Shown: in pieces, positions 12,628-19,108 of the stretch
How positions within the stretch are numbered: the first letter of the stretch is position 1
How the letters are laid out: each line of letters starts with the position of its first letter
Assembly (NCBI GenBank): GCA_002473085.1
Contig: DKTP01000170.1
Location: forward strand, 1 to 19,108
Origin: Anaerolineales bacterium UBA7227
GTDB taxonomy: Bacteria > Chloroflexota > Anaerolineae > Anaerolineales > Villigracilaceae
Direction of reading: 5' to 3'
Length of the DNA: 19,108 nt
Notes under the pieces: model-generated
What the model was told of the DNA's origin: nothing
Databases searched by the model: none
Seen by the model: the letters and a program-made list of their open reading frames with translations, nothing else
Program-made: the position numbers and the translations under genes

Positions 12628-13950
12628 ATGCCAATCAAAACTCTCATCATGGGCGCGGCGGGACGCGACTTCCACAACTTCAACACGTTCTTCCGCGGCA
12701 ACAAGGACTACGAGGTCGTGGCCTTCACCGCCACGCAGATCCCCGACATCGAGGGACGCGTCTACCCGACCGAGCTGGCGGGCGCGCAGTATCCGAAGGG
12801 AATCCCCATCCGCGCGGAGGAAGAACTGCTCGACCTGATCAAGCAGTATGGCGTGGAGCAGGTCGTGTTCGCGTACAGCGACGTGCCGCACGAGTACGTG
12901 ATGCACAAGGCCAGCATGGTCAACGCCGCGGGCGCGGACTTCCGCATCATGGGGACGAAGTACACGCAGATCAAGTCCACGAAGCCGGTCGTCTCGATCA
13001 GCGCGGTTCGGACGGGGGCCGGTAAAAGTCAGACCACGCGGCGGGTGGCGCTCATCCTGAAAGAGATGGGATACAAAGTCGCGGCCATCCGTCACCCGAT
13101 GCCATACGGGAATTTGGTCGCGCAGGAAGTCCAGCGCTACGCCAGTTACGACGACCTCGACGAGTACGAATGCACCATCGAGGAGCGCGAGGAATACGAG
13201 CCGCACATTGACATCGGCGTCATCATCTACGCGGGCGTGGACTACGAGAAGATCGTCCGCCGCGCCGAGCAGGAAGCCGACATCATTCTTTGGGACGGCG
13301 GCAACAACGACTTCCCGTTCTACGTCCCCGATTACCAGATCGTCGTGGCGGACCCGCACCGTCCCGGCCACGAGACGGCCTACTATCCCGGCGAGACCAA
13401 CGTCCGCATGGCGGACGCGTTCGTGCTGAACAAGGTGGACACGGCCAACCCCGACGCGGTGATCGCGGTGCGCGAGTCGCTGCGCAGGCTGAACCCGGCC
13501 GCGGTCCAGATCGAGGCGGCCTCCCCGCTCTTCGTGGACGACCCCGCCGCGATCCAGGGCAAGCGCGTCCTCGTCGTGGAGGACGGTCCCACCCTGACGC
13601 ACGGCGAGATGGCCTACGGCGCAGGATACGTCGCCGCCCGCCGCTTCGGCGCGAAAGAGATTGTGGACCCGCGTCCGTTCGCGGTCAAGTCCATCGCGGC
13701 CACGTACGCCAAGTACCCGAAGACGGGACCCATCCTGCCCGCCATGGGCTACGGCGAAGCGCAGACGCGCGACCTCGAGGCCACCATCAACGCCTCGGAC
13801 GTGGACATGGTCGTCATCGGCACGCCGATCGACCTGACGCGCGTCGTCAAGATCAACAAGCCGCACCAGCGCGTCCGCTACGAACTTCAGGAGATCGGCC
13901 AGCCGACGTTGACGGACCTCCTGATGAAGAAGTTCGGGAAAAAGAAGTAA
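12628..13950 (+). CDS. COG2403-like predicted GTPase (cyclic 2,3-diphosphoglycerate synthetase-related)
   Basis: The 440-residue protein has an N-terminal Rossmann-like domain (MPIKTLIMGAAGRDFHNFN, about 1-115) that resembles a nucleotide- or CoA-binding fold. A P-loop NTPase domain follows with SAVRTGAGKSQTTRR (125-139), LWDGGNNDFPF (221-231) as the likely Walker B region, and NKVD (268-271) as a guanine-specificity motif. This layout matches predicted GTPases often annotated as cyclic 2,3-diphosphoglycerate synthetase-like. The name derives from archaeal enzymes and the bacterial role is not established; I would not assign that reaction here. The ATG at 12628 has AGGAG 7 nt upstream. The gene is transcribed alone, with a terminator before and after it. 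The C-terminus is lysine-rich (MKKFGKKK). Confidence 0.8.
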   Translation: MPIKTLIMGAAGRDFHNFNTFFRGNKDYEVVAFTATQIPDIEGRVYPTELAGAQYPKGIPIRAEEELLDLIKQYGVEQVVFAYSDVPHEYVMHKASMVNAAGADFRIMGTKYTQIKSTKPVVSISAVRTGAGKSQTTRRVALILKEMGYKVAAIRHPMPYGNLVAQEVQRYASYDDLDEYECTIEEREEYEPHIDIGVIIYAGVDYEKIVRRAEQEADIILWDGGNNDFPFYVPDYQIVVADPHRPGHETAYYPGETNVRMADAFVLNKVDTANPDAVIAVRESLRRLNPAAVQIEAASPLFVDDPAAIQGKRVLVVEDGPTLTHGEMAYGAGYVAARRFGAKEIVDPRPFAVKSIAATYAKYPKTGPILPAMGYGEAQTRDLEATINASDVDMVVIGTPIDLTRVVKINKPHQRVRYELQEIGQPTLTDLLMKKFGKKK

Positions 13951-13976
13951 GAGAGTAGAGAACAGAGAGTAGTGAG

Positions 13977-14010
13977 AAGTCGGCTTGTCGTGAGGCAGGC
14001 CGACTTTTTT
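13977..14010 (+). terminator. Intrinsic terminator after the COG2403-like gene
   Basis: AAGTCGGCTTG (13977-13987) pairs with CAGGCCGACTT (13996-14006), an 11-bp stem with one T-G pair and an 8-nt loop, followed by a T-run through 14010. It is 26 bp after the stop codon. The intervening DNA is a purine-rich, repetitive GAGAGTAG-type sequence. Confidence 0.92.
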
Positions 14011-14028
14011 CAGGCGCGCTTTCTGATT

Positions 14029-14034
14029 TATAAT
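14029..14034 (+). promoter_or_regulatory. -10 box for the small SpoIIAA-like gene
   Basis: A perfect TATAAT lies 48 bp before the ATG at 14083 and just after the preceding terminator. It argues against the in-frame ATG at 14035, which would fall within the promoter. It favours the start at 14083 with a leader of about 40 nt. No clear -35 is seen. Confidence 0.5.
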
Positions 14035-14082
14035 ATGTCCGCTTGGTTTCAGTCACATGGAAGGACGCAGCGCAGAGGCCTC

Positions 14083-14457
14083 ATGAAATCACGTTGGGAG
14101 ATACATCGGGGGACCCGTATTTTCTATTTCGACCTGTCGCATTTCGGCCTGGACGACGAAGGGGTCATCGCGGAATGCGACGAGGCGGACGCCGTCGTCA
14201 TGGCGGAGCCGTCACATTCGGTCTTGATCCTGAACGACGTGCGCGGCTCGGTCGGTTCTGTAGATGTGATCAAATATTTGCAGGTGAGCGCGGAGCGGTC
14301 TAGCCCGTTCATCGCGAAGGCCGCCGTGGTGGGCGTTACGGGATCGTCCCGGCTTCTTCTTCAACTGGTCAATCGGTTTTCCAAGATTCCCATCGTGCCT
14401 TTCGACGATATCGAGGACGCCAAAAACTGGCTGGTCGAAAACCGGGCGGCCGAGTAG
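14083..14457 (+). CDS. Small SpoIIAA/STAS-like protein
   Basis: This 124-residue soluble protein begins MKSRWEIHRGTRIFYFDLSHFG and alternates beta strands and helices: IFYFDLS (13-19), SVLILNDVRG (46-55), KAAVVGVTG (79-87), IPIVPFDDIEDAKNWLVE (102-119). The pattern resembles short SpoIIAA-like (STAS/SEC14-type) proteins, which occur widely without known function. There is no signal peptide or membrane segment. The phosphoacceptor serine of anti-sigma antagonists cannot be placed with confidence. A weak AGAGG (14074-14078) lies before the ATG, and the promoter position supports this start. No anti-sigma factor or kinase gene is adjacent. The fold assignment is moderate; function is unassigned. 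Confidence 0.65.
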   Translation: MKSRWEIHRGTRIFYFDLSHFGLDDEGVIAECDEADAVVMAEPSHSVLILNDVRGSVGSVDVIKYLQVSAERSSPFIAKAAVVGVTGSSRLLLQLVNRFSKIPIVPFDDIEDAKNWLVENRAAE

Positions 14458-14482
14458 CAGGCGCGAATCCCGCTCGCTCGAT

Positions 14483-14509
14483 TATGCCTCCGCAGACGAC
14501 GGAGGCATA
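14483..14509 (+). terminator. Hairpin after the SpoIIAA-like gene
   Basis: TATGCCTCCG (14483-14492) and CGGAGGCATA (14500-14509) form a perfect 10-bp stem with a 7-nt loop. It lies 26 bp after the stop codon. The T content downstream (TTGATT) is weak, so termination may be partial or it may protect the mRNA end. Confidence 0.55.
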
Positions 14510-14545
14510 TTGATTCGGCTTGTTAAGTTGTTTCCTGAACACGCG

Positions 14546-14554
14546 TGCTATAAT
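14546..14554 (+). promoter_or_regulatory. Extended -10 promoter of dnaE
   Basis: TG (14546-14547), one base, then TATAAT (14549-14554) is a perfect extended -10 element. A poor TTGTTT (14528-14533) is only 15 bp upstream. The predicted transcript start near 14561 leaves about 32 nt before the ATG at 14593, or about 20 nt before the alternative TTG at 14581. Confidence 0.6.
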
Positions 14555-14592
14555 CGCTCCAACCCACTGAACGCTGATTATTGAGCGCCGGA

Positions 14593-17500
14593 ATGTCTTT
14601 CGCCCACCTCCACGTCCACACCAACTATTCGCTTCTTGACGGCTTCTCGAACATTCAGAAGCTGACGGCGCGCGTCAAAGAGATGAACATGCCCGCGGTC
14701 GCCATCACGGACCACGGGACGATGTTCGGCGTGATCGAATTCTTCAACGCGGCGAAAAACGCGGGCGTCAAACCCATCATCGGCATCGAAGCCTACATGG
14801 CGGCGCGCACGATGAAAGACCGCGACTCCAAACTGGACCGCAGTTCCTCCCACCTCCTCTTGCTGGCGGAGAACGAGACGGGCTATAAAAACCTGCTCAA
14901 GATCGCGTCCGCCGCGCAGCTGGAGGGGATGTACTACTATCCCCGCATAGACCACGACTTCCTCGCCGCGCACGCCGAAGGGCTGATCGCCACCTCGGGC
15001 TGTATGGCCGCCGAGATCCCCGAAGCCATCCTGCGCGAAAATCCCGAAGAGGCAGTCCGCCGCATCAACTGGTATTACGACGTCTTCGGTCCCGACCGCT
15101 TCTTCCTCGAACTGCAACAGCACGACATCCCCGAAATCCTCGAACTGAACCGCAAACTCGTCGAACTCGGCGCGCGCTACAGCGCGAAATTTGTCGCCAC
15201 CAACGACGTCCACTATATCGAGCCGGAGGATTATCAATACCAGGACATCCTGCTCGCCATCCAGACCAACGCGCGCCTCGACGACAAAGAACGCATGAGG
15301 ATGTCCGACTCGTCCTACTACCTCCGCGCGCCCGAGGAGATGAGCCGCATCTTCGCGGAAGTCCCCGAGGCGATCAGCAACACGCTGCTCATCGCCGAAC
15401 GCTGCAATGTGGACTTGTCTTTCAAGGAATATCACCTGCCCGAATTCCCCGTCCCGGAGGGATTCACCGCGCCGACCTACCTCCGCTCCCTCTGCGACGA
15501 GGGGCTGGGTCGCCGCTACGGGAGCCGGTCAACCGACGCGCGGGTTCGCGAACGACTCGAATACGAGCTGGGCGTCATCCACAAAATGGGATTCGACGCC
15601 TACTTCCTCATCGTCTGGGACTTGTGCCGTCACGCCCGCGAGACGAACATCTGGTACAACGCGCGCGGCTCCGCGGCGGGATCCATCGTGGCCTACGCGC
15701 TCGACATCACCCTCGTGGACCCGCTGGCGCATGACCTGCTCTTCGAGCGCTTCCTCAACCCGGGCCGCCGCGAAATGCCCGACATTGATCTCGACTTCCG
15801 CGACGACCGCCGCGCCGAGATGCTCGAATATTGCGCCCGCAAATACGGCGACGACAAAGTGGCGCAGATCATCACCTTCGGCACAATGGGGACGAAAGCC
15901 TCGCTGCGCGACGTGGCGCGCGTCAAAGGCATCGAACTCAGCGCGGTGGACAAGGTCGCCAAACTCGTCCCGTTCGTTTCGGGACGCAACACCACCATGG
16001 CCGACGCGCTGGCCGTCCCCGATTTCAAGAAGATCTACGATACCGACCCGCAGATGCGCGAGTTGATCGACATCGCCGCGAAAATGGAAGGGACGGTGCG
16101 CAACGCCGGCACGCACGCCGCGGGCGTGGTCATCAGCGACAAACCGCTGACCGAATATCTCCCGCTGCACCGTCCCACCTCCAACTCCGAAGAGACGCCC
16201 ATCAAGACCGTCACCCAATTCGAGATGGGCATCCTCTCCTCGCTCGGCATGTTGAAAGTGGACTTCCTCGGACTCATCACGCTCACCGTCATGGCGAAAG
16301 CCTGCGACCTGATCAACAAACGTCACGGTAAGGAATTCAACCTGCGGAACATCCCGCTCGACGACCCGAAGTCCTTCGAGTTGATGGGCGCGGGCAACAC
16401 CGCCGGCCTCTTCCAGGTGGAAGGCGGCGGGATGACGCGTTACATGGTACAGATGAAACCGCAGACGGTGGAACACGTCATCGCGATGGTGGCGTTATAC
16501 CGTCCCGGCCCGATGGCCTTCATCCCCGATTACATCGCGCGCATGCACGGCGAAGCCGAGGTGGAATATCGCCACGAGGCGCTGCGTCCCATTTACGAAT
16601 CCACTTACGGCATCCCCGTCTATCAGGAACAGTTGATGCGCGCCGCCGTCGAATTGGGCGGTTACACTCCCTCCGAGTCGGACGAACTGCGCTCGGCCAT
16701 CTCGAAGAAAAAAGCCGACAAGATCGCCATGCACCGCGCAAAATTCGTCAAAGGCGCGCTGGAAAAAGGGATGGAGAAATCCATCGCCGAAGCCATCTAC
16801 CACGACTGGGAGGAGTTCGCGCGCTACGGCTTCAACCGCAGTCACGCCGCAGACTACGGCGTCATCGCGGTCGAGACCGCCTACCTCAAGGCGCACTACC
16901 CTGTCGAATACATGACCGCGCTGCTCTCCGCCTCCAAAAGCCAGACCGAAAAAGTGGCCTACTACGTGGCGGACGCGCGCTCGATGGGCGTCCCCGTCCT
17001 CGCGCCCGACGTCAACGCCTCGGGCTGGGACTTCGAGATCGAAGACCGCGCCGAAGGTCCCGCCATCCGCTTCGGGCTGGGCGCGGTGAAAAACGTCGGC
17101 GAGGCGGCGGTGAATTTGCTCGCCGAAGCGCGCAAAAAGGACGGCGCCTTCAAAGACCTGAACGACCTCGCCGCCCGCGTGGACTTGCGCGCCGTCGGCA
17201 AACGCTCCCTCGAATTCCTCATCAAAGTCGGCGCGCTGGACGCCTTCGGCAACCGCGCCGCGCTCATCGCGGGCATGGAACGCCTCATCGCCGTCTCCAG
17301 CGCGCACTTCCGCGCCGCCGACGCGGGACAGATGAGTCTCTTCGGCGCGGACTCCGGCGCGGTCGAACAGATCCGCCTGCCCGACGTGAAAGACGTGGAC
17401 CGCCGCGACGCCCTCAACTGGGAGCGCGAACTCATCGGCATGTACATCTCCGACCACCCGCTCACGCCCTACCAGAAAACGCTCGCCCAACTCGTCAGCT

Positions 17501-18585
17501 ACTTCTCCGCGCAGCTCGGCGAAGCCAGCCACGAAGAACGCGTGCGCGTGGCGGGCAGCGTCGAATCCATCCGCCCCTACACCACCAAAAGCGGCAAACC
17601 GATGGGCTTCGTCGCCATCGAAGACATCCAGGGCGTGATCGAACTCGTCCTCTTCCCAAAGACGTGGGAACGTTTCCAGTCCATCCTCACGCAGGGCAAG
17701 ATCGTCCTCGTCGAAGGCAAAGTGGACGCCACCAACACCCCGCCGAAAATCCTCGTGGACAACATCCGCACCGAATTTTCGATGACCGTCCCCGCGGACG
17801 ATTCCCCTCCTGCGACTCTCAAACCGCGCGGCGTATCCGAATCCCCCCGACGCGTCGAATCATTCCCGACGCCGAAAGCGGCCTCCGTCCAAAAAGCGAC
17901 TCAGCCGCCCAAGCCGACTTCCGCCCGCTCCGCGTTCGCGGTCGCGGAATCCAAGCCCTCCTACCCTGTCGGTCGAACTGCCAATTTGTCCAATGACGAC
18001 GACACGCCTCCTCCGCCCGAAAACTTCCCCGCAGGCTGGGACGACGAATGGCAGCCCTCGTTCGACGAGGCCGCCATCGCCGCGCGTCCGCAGCCGAAAT
18101 CGGCAGGTCGGGATAATATCTCGACCTACGCGCCGCCGCAAACGCTCGAGCCAGTCATGCGCGCGCCGGAGGAGATTCCGTTCAAGGAAACAGAACCCGC
18201 TTCGCGGTCAGGAATGGAAGCGGCAGGTCTAAGTGGGGCTGACAATCCGACTTATATCCCCGACGTCCCGCCTCCCGTCCTGCCATCCATCTATGTTCCC
18301 CTCGCGGAGACCGAGGAGCGCGAGCGTCCGCCGCAGCAGATCACGATCGTCCTGCGTCCCAGCCCGGATAACGCCGTGGACAAACGCCGCATCAAGACGA
18401 TCTACGGCACGCTGATCTCTTTCCACGGGCGCGACCGCTTCTCGTTCCAGATCTTCGAGAACGGCAAGGGACACCTGATTGATTTCCCCAACGATACGAC
18501 GCGTATCTGCCCCGAACTTTTGGCGCGCCTGAGAAAAGTGGCGGACGAAGAGAACTGGCGCATCGAGCCGATCCTGCTGCAATAG
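14593..18585 (+). CDS. dnaE: DNA polymerase III subunit alpha
   Basis: This is the catalytic subunit of the replicative polymerase. Numbered from ATG 14593 (1330 residues), MSFAHLHVHTNYSLLDG opens the PHP domain. All nine metal-ligand positions appear filled (H7, H9, D16, H41, E66, H87, C137, D205, H207), so PHP proofreading activity is possible. The polymerase aspartates are D397 and D399 in MPDIDLDF and D557 in KVDFLGL. A beta-clamp motif QMSLF is at 913-917 and an OB domain at about 984-1062. A Pro/Ser/Ala-rich, apparently disordered stretch (about 1066-1245) then leads to a C-terminal domain (about 1247-1330, with GRDRFSFQIF). I prefer ATG to the upstream TTG 14581 because homologues start at this motif; neither has a Shine-Dalgarno. 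The protein is longer than the usual 1150-1200 because of the insert. Confidence 0.96.
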   Translation: MSFAHLHVHTNYSLLDGFSNIQKLTARVKEMNMPAVAITDHGTMFGVIEFFNAAKNAGVKPIIGIEAYMAARTMKDRDSKLDRSSSHLLLLAENETGYKNLLKIASAAQLEGMYYYPRIDHDFLAAHAEGLIATSGCMAAEIPEAILRENPEEAVRRINWYYDVFGPDRFFLELQQHDIPEILELNRKLVELGARYSAKFVATNDVHYIEPEDYQYQDILLAIQTNARLDDKERMRMSDSSYYLRAPEEMSRIFAEVPEAISNTLLIAERCNVDLSFKEYHLPEFPVPEGFTAPTYLRSLCDEGLGRRYGSRSTDARVRERLEYELGVIHKMGFDAYFLIVWDLCRHARETNIWYNARGSAAGSIVAYALDITLVDPLAHDLLFERFLNPGRREMPDIDLDFRDDRRAEMLEYCARKYGDDKVAQIITFGTMGTKASLRDVARVKGIELSAVDKVAKLVPFVSGRNTTMADALAVPDFKKIYDTDPQMRELIDIAAKMEGTVRNAGTHAAGVVISDKPLTEYLPLHRPTSNSEETPIKTVTQFEMGILSSLGMLKVDFLGLITLTVMAKACDLINKRHGKEFNLRNIPLDDPKSFELMGAGNTAGLFQVEGGGMTRYMVQMKPQTVEHVIAMVALYRPGPMAFIPDYIARMHGEAEVEYRHEALRPIYESTYGIPVYQEQLMRAAVELGGYTPSESDELRSAISKKKADKIAMHRAKFVKGALEKGMEKSIAEAIYHDWEEFARYGFNRSHAADYGVIAVETAYLKAHYPVEYMTALLSASKSQTEKVAYYVADARSMGVPVLAPDVNASGWDFEIEDRAEGPAIRFGLGAVKNVGEAAVNLLAEARKKDGAFKDLNDLAARVDLRAVGKRSLEFLIKVGALDAFGNRAALIAGMERLIAVSSAHFRAADAGQMSLFGADSGAVEQIRLPDVKDVDRRDALNWERELIGMYISDHPLTPYQKTLAQLVSYFSAQLGEASHEERVRVAGSVESIRPYTTKSGKPMGFVAIEDIQGVIELVLFPKTWERFQSILTQGKIVLVEGKVDATNTPPKILVDNIRTEFSMTVPADDSPPATLKPRGVSESPRRVESFPTPKAASVQKATQPPKPTSARSAFAVAESKPSYPVGRTANLSNDDDTPPPPENFPAGWDDEWQPSFDEAAIAARPQPKSAGRDNISTYAPPQTLEPVMRAPEEIPFKETEPASRSGMEAAGLSGADNPTYIPDVPPPVLPSIYVPLAETEERERPPQQITIVLRPSPDNAVDKRRIKTIYGTLISFHGRDRFSFQIFENGKGHLIDFPNDTTRICPELLARLRKVADEENWRIEPILLQ

Positions 18586-18640
18586 GACGGATGCGGCTGG
18601 CTTTAAGATTTTCCCGTTGACGCCGGAAAAGGAATCCAAC

Positions 18641-19108
18641 ATGAAAAAACTCTTCGCGCTCTTCGCCCTGATGACTTTGTTCGCGCAAGCCTGCGCGCCG
18701 TCCGCGCCCGCGCCGACGACCGCGCTCGTCAAGCCCGCCAGCGCCACGGACACCGCCACAGCCGGGGCTGACGCGGAGGAGGACACCGCCGCGCGTCTGG
18801 AAAGACTCGGCGGCGAGCCCTGCCCCGACAGCGAATTCACCTGCGTCACGCTCGCAGTCCCGTACGATCACTTCAACCCCAGCGGCGGGACGTTGGATGT
18901 TGTGTTCGGCGTCCTGCCCGCGAGCGGCGTGCGCAAAGGCATGCTCGTCGTCGCCACAGGCGGGCCCGGCGCGTCGGGCCTGCTCAGCGCGGACAACTAT
19001 GTCTCGTCGTACGACCCCTCCATCCCCGAATACTTTGACGTCGTCTTCTTCGACCAGCGCGGCGTGGGACTTTCGGGCGGATTGCAATGCGCCGCCGCGG
19101 CCGCCGCC
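18641..19108 (+). CDS. Secreted alpha/beta hydrolase (S33-like), 3' end cut by window
   Basis: The reading frame opens at ATG 18641 after AAAAGGA (18627-18633) at 7 nt and stays open through the window end, giving 156 residues so far. MKKLFALFALMTLFAQACAP is a signal peptide, probably of lipoprotein type (Cys18, although AQAC is an imperfect lipobox). A low-complexity Ala/Thr/Pro linker (19-50) follows. The hydrolase begins near EPCPDSEFTCVTLAVPYDHFNP (59-80), with the oxyanion segment TGGPGASG (106-113) and VVFFDQRGVGLSG (134-146). Those motifs are typical of tripeptidyl-aminopeptidase and proline-iminopeptidase-like enzymes. The nucleophile and the rest of the triad lie outside the window, so activity and substrate are unknown. 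It lies 55 bp after dnaE with no terminator between them, so readthrough is possible. Confidence 0.8.
   Translation, partial: MKKLFALFALMTLFAQACAPSAPAPTTALVKPASATDTATAGADAEEDTAARLERLGGEPCPDSEFTCVTLAVPYDHFNPSGGTLDVVFGVLPASGVRKGMLVVATGGPGASGLLSADNYVSSYDPSIPEYFDVVFFDQRGVGLSGGLQCAAAAAA

Noticed and set aside
12523..13866. 447-codon minus-strand open frame opposite the COG2403-like gene
   Set aside because: Asp/Val/His-rich composition typical of antisense frames in high-GC genes; the plus strand has P-loop motifs and a good Shine-Dalgarno.
14035..14082. Longer start (ATG 14035) for the SpoIIAA-like protein
   Set aside because: It begins directly after the TATAAT box, before the expected transcription start, and the added residues show no family similarity.
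18392..19087. Minus-strand open frame at the right end
   Set aside because: The plus strand carries a secreted hydrolase with GGPG and DQRG motifs that runs off the window, which explains this stretch.

Overview
This window looks like chromosomal DNA of a high-GC bacterium, most likely a Chloroflexota (Anaerolineae-type) lineage. That placement is inference from protein style, the acidic-tailed FmdB protein, the AmmeMemoRadiSam-type enzyme, the form of the oligopeptide-binding lipoprotein and the short intergenic tandem repeats. No rRNA or tRNA gene is visible to settle it. I see no phage genes, insertion sequence, CRISPR array or tRNA. The contents are mostly housekeeping genes with compact intergenic regions.

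Layout. 1-91: a 13-bp tandem repeat and a hairpin just after era. 92-1453 (minus): era and fmdB, separated by a heptamer repeat array that supplies the era start codon. 1508-2921 (plus): gmk and a rhomboid protease, ended by a bidirectional terminator. 2963-6830 (minus): an oligopeptide-type ABC importer (binding lipoprotein, permease B, permease C) without its ATPases. 6962-8074 (minus): an AmmeMemoRadiSam-type radical SAM enzyme, divergent from mobA (8101-8724, plus). mobA overlaps the 3' end of a convergent universal stress protein gene (8689-9111, minus). 9195-12293 (plus): a class V aminotransferase and argS. 12294-12627: a 334-bp gap with a long hairpin, a terminator and a structured leader. 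12628-13950 (plus): a COG2403-like predicted GTPase. 14083-14457 (plus): a small SpoIIAA/STAS-like protein. 14593-18585 (plus): dnaE, the replicative polymerase alpha subunit. 18641-19108 (plus): a secreted alpha/beta hydrolase cut by the window end.

The genes mostly act separately: ribosome assembly (Era), GMP phosphorylation (Gmk), translation (ArgS), replication (DnaE), molybdenum cofactor maturation (MobA), peptide uptake (the ABC operon) and stress response (UspA). The ABC operon is the clearest functional unit. Promoter signals are unusually legible: TATAAT-like boxes precede most transcription units, and in several (gmk, mobA, argS, probably fmdB) the box ends only 6-7 nt before the start codon, which points to leaderless mRNAs.

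The most striking observation is the binding lipoprotein at 5076-6830. Its family-5 motifs occur in circularly permuted order: the segment normally at the N-terminus (ending in the FHDG and DVV motifs) lies at the C-terminus, after the usual C-terminal end. Other points of interest are a mini-ORF overlapping its start codon, a 15-bp hairpin inside its operon, short-repeat elements around era, and a DnaE with a complete set of PHP metal-ligand positions and a long disordered insert.
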